Shown in pieces: positions 42,916-52,340 of a DNA stretch of 64,000 bases. The DNA lies in contig NZ_CP030041.1 in the NCBI RefSeq assembly GCF_003260975.1, positions 434,001 to 498,000 of the forward strand. Direction: 5' to 3'. The position numbers and the translations under genes are program-made. The stretch is from Echinicola strongylocentroti. Its GTDB lineage: Bacteria; Bacteroidota; Bacteroidia; Cytophagales; Cyclobacteriaceae. The first letter of the stretch is position 1. The number at the start of each line of letters is the position of its first letter. A model generated the notes under the pieces. The model made no database searches, was not told where the DNA came from, and was given only the letters and a program-made list of their open reading frames with translations.

Positions 42916-44430
42916 TTAATGGAATAGCTTTTCGGCCTCAGCATCTTCATACTTTTTGATAGTGGCCAGCAGCTTGGCTTTCATCTCTTCCTGTACTTTT
43001 TGGTAGCGTTCATCACCATATACATTATGCATCTCTGAAGGGTCTTTTTCCATATCGAAAAGCTCCCAAGATTCCACTTGGTTATAATAGCGGATAAGCT
43101 TATACCTATCGGTTTTTATACCAAAATGAGGAGAAACATTGTGCTCACCAACTTCATAATAATGGTAATAGAGCACTTCCCTACCCTGCTCAGCCTCACC
43201 GGTCAGCACTGGCAGCATGGATTCACCCTGAATATCTCCGGGAATCTCCACCTGTGCAGCATCCAGCATCGTCGGAGCAATGTCCAGATTCATGACCATA
43301 GCATCTGATCGGGTACCGGGCTTGAGCACGCCAGGGTATTTGATGATCATCGGTGTACTGAATGACTCCTCGTACATAAAACGCTTGTCAAACCACCCAT
43401 GCTCTCCCAAGTAAAACCCTTGGTCGGAAGTATAGATCACAATGGTATTTTCATCCAGTCCATGTGCTTTGAGATAATCGAGCGTCCGACCGATATTCCT
43501 ATCCATCGACTCGGCAGTGGCCAAGTAATCCCGCATGTATTGTTGGTATTTCCACTCCACCAATTCTTTGCCTGATAGATCCAGTGAGTCCAACTCCCGA
43601 TGGACGGCTTTATAGTGCGCATCAAAAACGGCTCGCTGCTCGGGAGTCATTCGGGTGATATTGCGGTCCTTGGAGTCATCGGGGTACATCTTAAGGTCAT
43701 AGGCCATTATCATGGTTTTGTCTATGGTCATGTCCTGTTCCATGGCCGCTTGGCGTCCTTCGTAATTATCATAAAAATTATCCGGCAAGGGGAAAGTAAC
43801 TTCGTCATACTTGTCCATATCCTGCAAATCAGGCATCCATGTACGATGGGTCGCTTTATGGCCAATGACCAAACAAAATGGCTTCTCTTCGTCTCTGCTG
43901 TCCAGCCAGTTTTCTGCAGCATCCTCCACGAGGTCACTGACGTATCCCGTCCGATTGACCTTTCCGCTATCTTTGACCAAGAAATCAGGGTTATAATAAT
44001 ATCCTTGACCGGGCAAAATCTCATAATGATCAAATCCCTGTGGATCTTCACCAAGATGGTATTTGCCGATCCAAGCGGTCTGATAGCCGGCTGCCTGCAA
44101 GTGCTTCACAAACTGATCCTGATCACTTTCAAATTTACTGTCTGAATTCCTCCTAAAACCGTTCTTGTGGCTATACTTCCCCGTCAGCAACACCGCTCGG
44201 CTAGGCCCACAGATGGAATTGGTCACATAGGCATTGGTAAGCAACACCCCTTCTTCCGCAATACGGTCGATATTGGGAGTTTGGGTGATGGTACTTCCAT
44301 AAGCACTGATCGCTTGGCGGGTGTGGTCATCCGAAACAATGATCACGATATTCGGCGGTTTTTGCTCCTTGGGCTTACTGCAAGAAGTCATGCCCATGAT
44401 CACGGCTATCAAAAGTAGAAACTTATTCAT
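42916..44430 (-). CDS. Lipoprotein sulfatase (FGly type, S1 family)
   Basis: A 504-residue arylsulfatase-fold enzyme with lipoprotein signal (GMTSC, Cys17). IVSDDHTRQA near residue 31 holds the metal-binding Asp pair; Cys74 in ICGPSRAVLLTGKYSHKNG is the residue converted to formylglycine. TSDQGFYLGEHGWFDKRFMYE carries the Asp and His metal/substrate ligands. The sequence looks most like the family-S1 group that includes N-acetylglucosamine-6-sulfatases, but the sugar specificity is inferred. It needs a formylglycine-generating or AtsB-type enzyme, which is not in the window. The 230-base gap before it holds no gene. Confidence 0.9.
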   Translation of the reverse strand: MNKFLLLIAVIMGMTSCSKPKEQKPPNIVIIVSDDHTRQAISAYGSTITQTPNIDRIAEEGVLLTNAYVTNSICGPSRAVLLTGKYSHKNGFRRNSDSKFESDQDQFVKHLQAAGYQTAWIGKYHLGEDPQGFDHYEILPGQGYYYNPDFLVKDSGKVNRTGYVSDLVEDAAENWLDSRDEEKPFCLVIGHKATHRTWMPDLQDMDKYDEVTFPLPDNFYDNYEGRQAAMEQDMTIDKTMIMAYDLKMYPDDSKDRNITRMTPEQRAVFDAHYKAVHRELDSLDLSGKELVEWKYQQYMRDYLATAESMDRNIGRTLDYLKAHGLDENTIVIYTSDQGFYLGEHGWFDKRFMYEESFSTPMIIKYPGVLKPGTRSDAMVMNLDIAPTMLDAAQVEIPGDIQGESMLPVLTGEAEQGREVLYYHYYEVGEHNVSPHFGIKTDRYKLIRYYNQVESWELFDMEKDPSEMHNVYGDERYQKVQEEMKAKLLATIKKYEDAEAEKLFH

Positions 44431-44450
44431 TGCTATTTAGTTATTGGTAT

Positions 44451-44620
44451 ACTGGTTATTTGATTATACGCTTTATTGCCAGTAGGCTGTATTTCTCACG
44501 GAACACACAGAACTCCCAGAATGAAATAAGGCTTTTCTGAGATTTCCATGTTTTCTGTGAGCACCTATTTAATTTCCCTGTGATTACTGGTATCATTGCG
44601 GATAATCATAACTGGTTATT
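44451..44620. repeat. Dispersed intergenic repeat, family R2, copy 2, flanked by 10-base direct repeats
   Basis: The body at about 44453-44606 matches 14812-14963. The identical decamer ACTGGTTATT occurs at 44451-44460 and 44611-44620, bracketing the copy like a target-site duplication. No open frame is shared by the two copies. It lies between the two sulfatase genes. Confidence 0.75.
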
Positions 44621-44706
44621 AAGTTACTGATTTACAACACCCATCACTGGTTACACAGATTATTGAACACTTTTTGCCATGCTCATGTCTTTCTAATCAC
44701 TACTAA

Positions 44707-46140
44707 TTATAAGTCATTATCCCTTACCTCTGCCAGCCTCTCCTCTATCCGCTCCTGAAACATCGCCACTTGATCGGAAAATTGCGGGTTAGTCGCCAGG
44801 TTATTAAACTGCTGTGGGTCATTGACCATATCAAACAGCTCCTGACCTCCGGCTCCATCTTCCCCATATTGGATATAGGCCCAGCGGTCACTCCTCAGTA
44901 GAAAAGCCTCCACCCCTCTGTATTTGGAGACTGTAAACGCCATGTCCCTCACTTCATAATTGGGATCATCCAAGGTCTTGGCCAAACTTTTACCTTGTAT
45001 TTCATTGGGCAATTCCAGCCCAGCCAGTTCAGCCACCGTCGGGTACAGGTCGATCAATTCCGCAAAGGAACGGCACACGGCCGGTGCTTTACCGGGGACT
45101 TTTATGATCAAGGGCACCTTGGCAGATTCTTCGTGAAGGCTCACTTTCATCCAAAACTCATGTTCACCCAAGTGAAATCCATGGTCAGAGGTAAATATGA
45201 CGATCGTATTATCTTCTAGCCCCTCTTCTTTAAGGGTTTTCAGCACTTTTCCTACTTGGGCATCCATATAGGCCACGGACGCATAGTAGCCGGAGATAGC
45301 CTTTCTCTCCTGGTCTTCTGACATCTCCGCATTGACCGTAGTGACGTAGTTAATGCCGTTGGCGGGGATATCGTCCCAATCGCCAATGACCTTAGGCGGG
45401 AGCACCATTTCCCGATAGGGATATGCTTCAAAATAGTTCCTTGGCGCCACAAAAGGCACATGGGGCCGTACAAAGCCCACCCCAAAAAAGAAAGGACCTT
45501 CTTTATGTGCACGAAGTAATTCGGAGGCCTTTTCGGCAGTTTTCCCATCCGAATGTGCCAAATCATCCCCGGAAGCCTTGACGATGGTCATCACATTGCC
45601 ACCTTTCCGTTCCAGTTCATTATAGGGATTGTTTTGCACCAGCTCGGCGTCTCCTTCGGCTTTCCATTCTGGCCCTTGGCTGTTGAATCGCTCCTGCCAA
45701 GAGGCAGCATCATCAGCTCCATTACTGCCTTTTTCGATATCTCCAGGCACCCCCATATGATATATTTTGCTCACCCGGGCGGTATAATAACCATTATTCT
45801 TGAAAAGCTGTGACCAAGTGACCTTATCGGGGCCTATGTTTTCCCTGCCGCTGGTATAGCCAAATGTCTCTGTGGCATGCGGATAATATCCGGACATGAA
45901 GGAAGCCCGCGAAGGGCCACAAACGGGAAATTGGCAATATGCCCGCTCATAGCGTGTGCCTTCGGCTGCCAGTTGGTCTATATTCGGGGTGATTTTCAAG
46001 GGATTGCCGTAACAGGACACGGCATTGGCCGTCAGGTCATCGGCAATGATAAACAGTACATTGGGCTTTTCCTTCTCTTGGGCCAAGGTCTGGCCACCAA
46101 TGATCAGAAGTACCAAGGAAAGCAATCTTTTTACTATCAT
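44707..46140 (-). CDS. Secreted sulfatase, iduronate-2-sulfatase-like
   Basis: A 477-residue enzyme with a cleavable signal peptide (cut probably after LAQ, residue 21). FIIADDLTANAVSCYGNP has the metal Asp pair, Cys74 in VCGPSRASFMSGYYPH is the formylglycine site, FVRPHVPFVAP holds the substrate-binding His, and TSDHGFHLGEHEFWMK the last metal ligands. The pattern, in particular RVSKIYHMGVPGD and GVGFVRPHVPF, is that of the S1_7 iduronate/uronate-2-sulfatase group. It acts in the periplasm on sulfated polysaccharide fragments. It is on the same strand as the previous sulfatase, with one R2 repeat between them. Confidence 0.9.
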   Translation of the reverse strand: MIVKRLLSLVLLIIGGQTLAQEKEKPNVLFIIADDLTANAVSCYGNPLKITPNIDQLAAEGTRYERAYCQFPVCGPSRASFMSGYYPHATETFGYTSGRENIGPDKVTWSQLFKNNGYYTARVSKIYHMGVPGDIEKGSNGADDAASWQERFNSQGPEWKAEGDAELVQNNPYNELERKGGNVMTIVKASGDDLAHSDGKTAEKASELLRAHKEGPFFFGVGFVRPHVPFVAPRNYFEAYPYREMVLPPKVIGDWDDIPANGINYVTTVNAEMSEDQERKAISGYYASVAYMDAQVGKVLKTLKEEGLEDNTIVIFTSDHGFHLGEHEFWMKVSLHEESAKVPLIIKVPGKAPAVCRSFAELIDLYPTVAELAGLELPNEIQGKSLAKTLDDPNYEVRDMAFTVSKYRGVEAFLLRSDRWAYIQYGEDGAGGQELFDMVNDPQQFNNLATNPQFSDQVAMFQERIEERLAEVRDNDL

Positions 46141-46388
46141 ATTTAATCTATTCTCATAATGCTATCATCAAAAATTAAGGCAAATGCCTCAAACAAATCT
46201 AACAAAATGAATCGTAACTTTTACATATTTTTACAGTAATATAACGATAGTATATCTATTTTTTTTCAAAACTTCTAGCGTCAATTTTAGGTAAACCTTT
46301 CTTAACGCCACTTACTTTTTAATCACCTGAATAATCCCTAAATTCTCAACAAAACAGATCATCAACGCTAAAAACCACTTTTAAAGTT

Positions 46389-46967
46389 ATGGCAAAAAGA
46401 ATATTAATGATCGCTGGGGACTATGTCGAAGATTATGAAATCATGGTTCCTTTTCAGGCAATGCTTTCTGTAGGGCTGGAGGTGGATGTAGTAGCTCCCG
46501 GCCGGAAAAGCGGAGACACCATTCCCACTGCTATCCACGATTTTGTAGGCGACCAGACCTACAAGGAATTGACAGGACATCAGTTTGCCATTAATGCAGA
46601 CATCGATGCCATCAATTTAGCGGATTACGATGGACTTTATGTCCCCGGGGGAAGAGCGCCCGAGTACCTAAGGCTAGAGCAAAAAGTACTGGATATCGTG
46701 AAGCACTTCTTTGAGGCTGATAAGCCGGTGGCCGCCATCTGCCATGGGATCCAAATCCTGACCGTAGCGCGCGTGCTGGAGGGCAGGACACTTACCGCTT
46801 ATGTGGCTGTAGGCCCTGATATCGAACTGGTCGGTGGTACATGGAAAAACATCCCTGTCGATGAAGCCATTGTGGATGGCAACTTGGTCACTTCACCCGC
46901 TTGGCCCGGTCACCCGGCAATATTGAAGGAGTTTTACCAATTGCTGGGAATGACGATTTCACATTGA
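46389..46967 (+). CDS. DJ-1/PfpI-family protein
   Basis: A 192-residue class I glutamine-amidotransferase-like protein. [11 protein letters not shown] near residue 117 has the nucleophile elbow with Cys in the AxxCHG motif, and [13 protein letters not shown] near 80 is the second conserved loop. Members are deglycases, chaperones or proteases by report; the exact activity is uncertain. It is a single gene with a strong terminator after it. Confidence 0.88.
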   Translation: MAKRILMIAGDYVEDYEIMVPFQAMLSVGLEVDVVAPGRKSGDTIPTAIHDFVGDQTYKELTGHQFAINADIDAINLADYDGLYVPGGRAPEYLRLEQKVLDIVKHFFEADKPVAAICHGIQILTVARVLEGRTLTAYVAVGPDIELVGGTWKNIPVDEAIVDGNLVTSPAWPGHPAILKEFYQLLGMTISH

Positions 46968-46990
46968 TCAGGCCTTATGCCATTCAATAA

Positions 46991-47028
46991 AACCTTGGAA
47001 TGGTCTACAATCATTCCAAGGTTGTTTT
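46991..47028 (+). terminator. Intrinsic terminator after the DJ-1-like gene
   Basis: AACCTTGGAATG (46991-47002) pairs with CATTCCAAGGTT (47012-47023), a 12-pair perfect stem, followed by a G and a T-run. Confidence 0.85.
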
Positions 47029-47074
47029 AAACTATTTTGGCACCAGTGAGTTGAATGCATAAAAGACAATTGCT

Positions 47075-48490
47075 GTGAAAATTCTGCTTACTGGAGCCAC
47101 TGGCTATATCGGCAAAAGATTACTTCCCTCCCTTGTCAGAATGGGCCATGATGTAGTCTGTTGTGTAAGGGACAAAAACCGCTTTGAACCTCCTCCATCC
47201 ATTCGCCAGCATATTCAAGTAGTGGAAGTGGATTTTTTGGAAGAAAAGACCCTATCCAGTGTCCCCAAAGACATCAACGCCGCCTATTATTTGATCCATT
47301 CGATGTCCAGTGCAGATGATTTTGCTGAACTGGAAAAAACATCAGCTCAAAATTTCTGCAAAAGTCTTGAAGAAAGCCACGTTGAGCAGGTAATTTATCT
47401 TGGGGGCATTGTCAATACCGAGGTCCTGTCCAAGCACTTGCTCAGCAGAAAAGCTGTAGAGGACGAGCTTAGCAAAGGAAATTACCGTTTTACCGCCCTG
47501 CGTGCAGGCATCATCATTGGATCGGGCAGTGCCTCCTTTGAGATTATCAGGGATTTGGTAGAAAAGCTGCCTATAATGATCGCTCCTCGCTGGCTCAAGA
47601 CCCACTGTCAACCCATTGCTATTCGTGATGTCATCAGCTTCCTCAGCCAATCGCTTTTGGAGCCGAAGACGTTTGACAATGCCTTTGATATTGGCGGCCC
47701 GGATATCCTTACGTACAGACAAATGCTGCTTCGTTATGCCAAAAACCGCGGTCTGGGTAGAAGGATCTGGACCGTACCGGTGATGACACCTCGCCTCTCC
47801 TCCTACTGGCTATTTTTTGTGACCAGCACTTCCTACAAACTGGCTGTTGCATTGGTGGACAGCATGAAAATAGAAGTCGTCTGCCAACCCAATAAGCTGG
47901 CCCAAAACCTCGGTATCCAGCCAATGAATTATCAGGAAGCCCTCAACGCAGCATTTACCAAAATAGAATCCAATGAGGTCATTTCCAGCTGGAAGGATTC
48001 CCTGATCAGTGGCCGCTTTGAAAACAACCTTTCCGAATTTATTCAAATCCCCACGCATGGATGTTTTGTGGACAAACGAAGCGTCCCCATTCGTGACGAA
48101 AGCAAAACGCTCGACCGTATTTTTGCCATCGGTGGAGATACGGGCTGGTATTATGGCAACTGGCTGTGGCAGCTTCGAGGCTTTATGGACAAGATGGCTG
48201 GCGGGGTCGGACTCCGCCGTGGCCGCACCCATCCCACCACCATCCATTCCGGTGATGCTGTGGACTTTTGGCGAGTCCTCTATGCCAAAAAAGCGGAGAA
48301 GCGGCTCCTGCTCTATGCCGAAATGAAAGTCCCCGGAGACGCTTGGTTGGAATTCAAAATAGAAAGTGGCTGCCTTATCCAGACAGCCACTTTCCGCCCA
48401 AAAGGGCTTTGGGGAAGAGTTTATTGGTATGCGGTCTATCCCTTCCACGAGCCTATTTTTGGCGGGATGGCCAGAAAGTTGGTGGGTTAA
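47075..48490 (+). CDS. SDR-type NAD(P)-binding protein with DUF2867 domain
   Basis: A 471-residue cytosolic protein that begins at GTG (47075) with KILLTGATGYIGKRLLPSLV, an atypical-SDR nucleotide-binding motif, and has a C-terminal DUF2867 domain (from about 320; FWRVLYAKKAEKRLLLYAEM, ATFRPKGLWGRVYWYAVYP). This fusion is widespread in bacteria; the reaction is unknown, though the N-terminal half resembles NmrA/YlbE-like and NADH-ubiquinone-subunit-like NAD-binding proteins. Its last four bases overlap the convergent lipoprotein gene. Confidence 0.85.
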   Translation: MKILLTGATGYIGKRLLPSLVRMGHDVVCCVRDKNRFEPPPSIRQHIQVVEVDFLEEKTLSSVPKDINAAYYLIHSMSSADDFAELEKTSAQNFCKSLEESHVEQVIYLGGIVNTEVLSKHLLSRKAVEDELSKGNYRFTALRAGIIIGSGSASFEIIRDLVEKLPIMIAPRWLKTHCQPIAIRDVISFLSQSLLEPKTFDNAFDIGGPDILTYRQMLLRYAKNRGLGRRIWTVPVMTPRLSSYWLFFVTSTSYKLAVALVDSMKIEVVCQPNKLAQNLGIQPMNYQEALNAAFTKIESNEVISSWKDSLISGRFENNLSEFIQIPTHGCFVDKRSVPIRDESKTLDRIFAIGGDTGWYYGNWLWQLRGFMDKMAGGVGLRRGRTHPTTIHSGDAVDFWRVLYAKKAEKRLLLYAEMKVPGDAWLEFKIESGCLIQTATFRPKGLWGRVYWYAVYPFHEPIFGGMARKLVG

Positions 48491-49758
48491 TCTGTTGGTT
48501 TACATTCTCCGTGCTTTATTTCATTAAAAGAAGGATTATAACCATTCCCACTAATTTCTCCTTTTATTTCAGGGCTTTCATAAAAGAGCTTTGAAATTGG
48601 GCAGTAATCAATCAATTTGTTATTATTCTTTATAATCAACTCCTTACCTAATTCTCTGAAACTATCTAACCCTGTCAACCCGTCAATTTTATTGTTCTCT
48701 ATAAATATGAAGTTTCCGGCAACCTTCTTTAGGCTCATTCCACCCATTGTTATTAATTCATGATTACCAATAATTTCAAAATCTCCCATTACACTGTCAA
48801 GCTGTTGCAGTTGCCTTAAATTCCAAATGGAGGTTCCCCCTTTGTCTTTAGTTTCATCTGTGATCGTTAAATTCCCTATGATACCATCATATCGCTTGTA
48901 GCCAAATTCATCTACTTCTTCTTGATTGTTTAAAACAACATCCCCCTGATAGATCCTTCCATTTATCCTTCGTAGTGGTATTCTGTTTGGTACGGTTTCA
49001 AATGCCTTTAGCCTATCCAACCCGATGGAAAATGTTTTCTGTAGCGCAACAAAATCTGGAACATCTACTTGGAATGTAACCGCTTCCCCAATCACATATT
49101 CCGGTTTAACGAAGATCTTTGTAATAGAATCTACTTCAATTCGATATTCCTGATTTTCCCCAAATAATAAATGACCACTCAAATAACCCTCTTCTAAACC
49201 ATCCCATACTTGAAGACACACTAAAAAATAATCTACTTCCTCAAACACAATCTCCTCCGGATCAAACCCAAATTCCTCCGGCGTAAATCCTAGGGTGGAC
49301 AGTACCTCCAGTACTACGGTCTTCATGGTGCTGCTTCTCTCTACGGTAAAAGGAATGGGCAATTGTTGGTCGATATGCTCTTGGAGTTTTCCTGCTTCGG
49401 GGATGGCAAAAAGCGTCGTTCCTTCGCCATCCATCAGATAAATCTCAGTCACCACATAATCCCCCAAAGGCAACAACACCTCTTCTGCGTAAAATGTACC
49501 ATCGGATTCATATAGCTCAAGTTCGACATTGGTGTAATCTGTCGCAGTACCATCAGCCTTGGTGATGGTGACCCTGGCCTCGACTACGAGGCTAAAGTCA
49601 TTCGTTTGCGTTCTGGCTTGGGCATCGGTAGTGGGAGCAGAAAAGCCAAAGCTGACCGGATTTTTTACCGCTGTTACTTCTGGCAAGTCCCGCTGGCAAC
49701 TGTTAATAATTACGATGACGAATGCCCAAAGCATTAGTCGGAGTGAGTAGTTCTTCAT
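48487..49758 (-). CDS. Surface lipoprotein with C-terminal receptor-L-like repeats
   Basis: Not recognised as a named family. 423 residues, lipoprotein signal (VIIINSC, Cys21). The N-terminal half (about 30-270) is made of beta-rich, DUF4465/fimbrial-like modules with VVEARVTITKADGTATDYTN. The C-terminal third contains LxxL-type repeats (GNLTITDET, MGDFEIIGNHELITMGGM, AGNFIFIENNKIDGLTGL, GKELIIKNNNKLIDYCPI) resembling receptor L or leucine-rich repeats. By eye the DNA for the C-terminal third is more AT-rich than the rest. Possibly a surface adhesin or substrate-binding protein. Confidence 0.6.
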   Translation of the reverse strand: MKNYSLRLMLWAFVIVIINSCQRDLPEVTAVKNPVSFGFSAPTTDAQARTQTNDFSLVVEARVTITKADGTATDYTNVELELYESDGTFYAEEVLLPLGDYVVTEIYLMDGEGTTLFAIPEAGKLQEHIDQQLPIPFTVERSSTMKTVVLEVLSTLGFTPEEFGFDPEEIVFEEVDYFLVCLQVWDGLEEGYLSGHLLFGENQEYRIEVDSITKIFVKPEYVIGEAVTFQVDVPDFVALQKTFSIGLDRLKAFETVPNRIPLRRINGRIYQGDVVLNNQEEVDEFGYKRYDGIIGNLTITDETKDKGGTSIWNLRQLQQLDSVMGDFEIIGNHELITMGGMSLKKVAGNFIFIENNKIDGLTGLDSFRELGKELIIKNNNKLIDYCPISKLFYESPEIKGEISGNGYNPSFNEIKHGECKPTD

Positions 49759-49997
49759 GATGTAGTTTCTTTTGCTAAAAATTCACAATCCATATTTGGG
49801 GTTTAACCTGACTCTTACTGCTATCCCCAAATCGAAAAGGATTATAAAATTACAAAAAATTAATTTTAAATATATTAAAAATCATTTTAAATACATTTAA
49901 AATTACTTCGTGACAAAAAAACCACCTCACCATGACGATCTCCACTCGAAGGTGGGAAACAGAAATAATGAGGCAGCTTTATAGATTAAAAGAAACG

Positions 49998-50846
49998 TCA
50001 GTGTGATGGCTCCCATATCAACCGGACAAATGAACTGAACCTTTCATTTTCCCTTTGGACGGGAATTCCTGCCACAATGCCCACCAGTAAATTATCCGCG
50101 ACTCCCACACGCATCTGAGGCCTCAATGTCATATCAAAATCCCCATGATCAATCACCTGATCACATTCTATACCTATAAAATTCTTCGTGCCAGGTATCA
50201 TATAATGAAAGCTGGGGTTAATGGCATAAGAAGTGTGTGTTTGGTGAAACTCAAAATCACGCTCAATGATAGGGCCCGTATAGATTAAGGAGTGAAAATT
50301 ACTTCCCCATCGCTTGGCAATAATGTAAAATGGATTGAAACCATTGCCAATTATAAGTGGCTTCCCAAAACTCCCAAAGTCAGCCAGCTGAAACTCATTG
50401 ATATAGCCAATGGCCATAGAGGTGCCCATGTCCTTGTTTACAAAAAAGGTCCATTGGGCTGCTACCTTAAGGCTGTTCAGACGGTTTGCAGGAACTTCCG
50501 TTTTGGGGGTTCCTCCCAAGGGCGAATAAAAGGTAAATGGCAATTCCACTTCCAGCCCCAAACGGTCAATGGGCGCCCATTCGTATTCAATCAGGGCTTC
50601 GTAGGAATCAAAACGGGCATTGTCGGTCAATCCCAAACCAAGGTTCCATTCTTTTTCTCCTTTTCTTGCCCCAAGGTCTCTGATCAAATCAATATAAAGT
50701 GGCTCCGCATGGAATACTTTATCGGGGACATTTGCTTCTTTGGAATTTATAAACAAACTGTCTTCAGTAGAATCAGTCAATTGGGCATAGCAATGCTTGG
50801 ATGCCGATGCAAATAGCAGCAGCACCACTGAAATTTTTAAATTCAT
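49998..50846 (-). CDS. Putative outer-membrane beta-barrel protein (HAEPLYIDLIRDLGARKGE family)
   Basis: About 282 residues from the ATG at 50846; a TTG 12 codons upstream gives an unlikely leader. There is a signal peptide (to about residue 22), then the strongly conserved-looking HAEPLYIDLIRDLGARKGEK, then amphipathic beta strands ending in a final aromatic strand (FSSFVRLIWEPSH), so an outer-membrane barrel is expected. I recall proteins with this motif next to small DxPD-type proteins like the neighbour at 50904-51296 in Bacteroidota, often near metal-efflux genes, but no function is established. Confidence 0.65.
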   Translation of the reverse strand: MNLKISVVLLLFASASKHCYAQLTDSTEDSLFINSKEANVPDKVFHAEPLYIDLIRDLGARKGEKEWNLGLGLTDNARFDSYEALIEYEWAPIDRLGLEVELPFTFYSPLGGTPKTEVPANRLNSLKVAAQWTFFVNKDMGTSMAIGYINEFQLADFGSFGKPLIIGNGFNPFYIIAKRWGSNFHSLIYTGPIIERDFEFHQTHTSYAINPSFHYMIPGTKNFIGIECDQVIDHGDFDMTLRPQMRVGVADNLLVGIVAGIPVQRENERFSSFVRLIWEPSH

Positions 50847-50903
50847 TGGATTAACTTTTGGTCGATTAAAATATCGGGGCAAATAAGCCCTGGAATTACA
50901 GCG

Positions 50904-51296
50904 CTAAAAAAACAAGTACCCCTTAGGGGGAGGGCCTTCCAATTGACCAAAGCCTCGAACAAGGGCCTTGGAGATATAAAAACTTCTTCTTCGAATTAGT
51001 TCTAAAAACGGCTCAACCAACGCATTGCTTTGCTCGAAAACCACAAACACACTTAAATCAAATGTGCTGCCTTCATCATCTGTATCAGGGTCATCATATT
51101 CCGCAAAAACACCTTCAAACCCTAATATCGTTTCCATTATCAACTCCACAATACTTTCCTGGTCATTGATCGTCAGATCTTCTGGCATATAAAAAGGTCG
51201 CAAATCAGGAGCATCCGCACTGATATTAAAAAGGTACAATGCCATAATACCCCAAAGCCACTTATACGTACGGTTATTTCTAATTTGACAGATCAA
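50904..51296 (-). CDS. Small exported protein paired with the beta-barrel gene
   Basis: 130 residues from a TTG at 51296; an ATG at residue 18 would cut off the basic N-region of the signal peptide, so TTG is preferred. After the hydrophobic stretch (WLWGIMALYLFNISA) it continues DAPDLRPFYMPEDL and INDQESIVELIMETILGFE, with an acidic DDPDTDDEGS loop, and ends PPPKGYLFF. No known domain. It lies 57 bases upstream of the barrel gene on the same strand, so the two form a likely operon and may work together in the envelope. Confidence 0.6.
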   Translation of the reverse strand: MICQIRNNRTYKWLWGIMALYLFNISADAPDLRPFYMPEDLTINDQESIVELIMETILGFEGVFAEYDDPDTDDEGSTFDLSVFVVFEQSNALVEPFLELIRRRSFYISKALVRGFGQLEGPPPKGYLFF

Positions 51297-51375
51297 TGAG
51301 GATATTGTTTCATCATGGACTATATAACATCATACTAAAATAAACGCTGGATGGATACGCTCATTTTCTACAGTC

Positions 51376-52332
51376 CTACTCTTCTACTTTTTTATCGTAA
51401 AACTTATCCCTTTCGAATGTCTCGATATGTCGGTGTTTTTTACTGTCATAGATATCGGCAAGTGTGATCATGATCCCTGTCTCTTCCACGGCGCCAAATT
51501 CATTGTTCATCGCCGTTCCAAAAGTCTTCATCGTTGGCGAGAGGTTCATGTAGGTATTGATCAGTGGTGGGATATTTTCACCTAATGCGCGTACTTTGGT
51601 GTTCAGCTCCTTATAGCCCTCTTTATAATCCAACCCATCAAAAAGCCCTTCAAACTTGGACACATCTGTTTTGTAAGAAAGTGGATTTAGTGGCTCCACT
51701 AGGTGCTCATTGTCAGGGAAATAATAATTCATAAAATAAAGCAGTAAGTCCCGTGCTTCAGCATTGAAATGAGGATACATGGTCACCTTGCCAAAGAGGT
51801 ATTTTACCTCGGGATGAAGGGCCACCACGGCTCCCAGACCGTCCCAGAGATTGTCCAAGGAAAATATCCCTTTGCGGTTATCTTTTCTGGGCTGGTATTT
51901 TGGCTGCACAAAAGAACGTCCCAGCTCAATGGTACACGGCAAGTAATCAGACTTAAACTTCTCGGTAAATTTAAACAAATGTGCCGTGGAAAGATTGACC
52001 TCTCCATGACTGTTTAGCCCTGCCTTGTTACAGTCGATCAGCCGATAACCAGCAATGATCTCCTCTTCCACCGGATTCCAAGCCACCAGTTGCTCGTAGC
52101 AATTTTCACAGGTATCATTCTCATCGATATCCAATGGCAGCCCAGTACCACCTCCTGCTCCCCTGAAAGTCAGTTCTCGGAGCCTTCCGATTTCCCTCAT
52201 GATATTGGGGGAGTTATGGTGGTTGACCAAGTATACCTGGTTGTCCCCATTATTGGTGTGGCGTAGAAAACGCTCAGGCGTCAACTCTTTTTTTAAAAGT
52301 TCCCTATCTACAGGCGCTATGATCTCTTGCAT
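51376..52332 (-). CDS. glsB: GNAT-fold lipid N-acyltransferase (GlsB/OlsB-like)
   Basis: A 318-residue protein of the ornithine/glycine-lipid N-acyltransferase type. It has REIGRLRELTFRGAGGGTG near residue 50, IAGYRLIDC near 92 and LPCTIELGRSFVQPKYQP near 130, matching the OlsB/hemolysin-like acyltransferase fold. It would attach a 3-hydroxy acyl chain to glycine or ornithine. The downstream gene encodes the expected O-acyltransferase partner. Glycine rather than ornithine is assumed because glycine lipids are the known Bacteroidota product; the sequence alone does not decide this. Confidence 0.75.
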   Translation of the reverse strand: MQEIIAPVDRELLKKELTPERFLRHTNNGDNQVYLVNHHNSPNIMREIGRLRELTFRGAGGGTGLPLDIDENDTCENCYEQLVAWNPVEEEIIAGYRLIDCNKAGLNSHGEVNLSTAHLFKFTEKFKSDYLPCTIELGRSFVQPKYQPRKDNRKGIFSLDNLWDGLGAVVALHPEVKYLFGKVTMYPHFNAEARDLLLYFMNYYFPDNEHLVEPLNPLSYKTDVSKFEGLFDGLDYKEGYKELNTKVRALGENIPPLINTYMNLSPTMKTFGTAMNNEFGAVEETGIMITLADIYDSKKHRHIETFERDKFYDKKVEE

Positions 52333-52340
52333 AAAAACGG

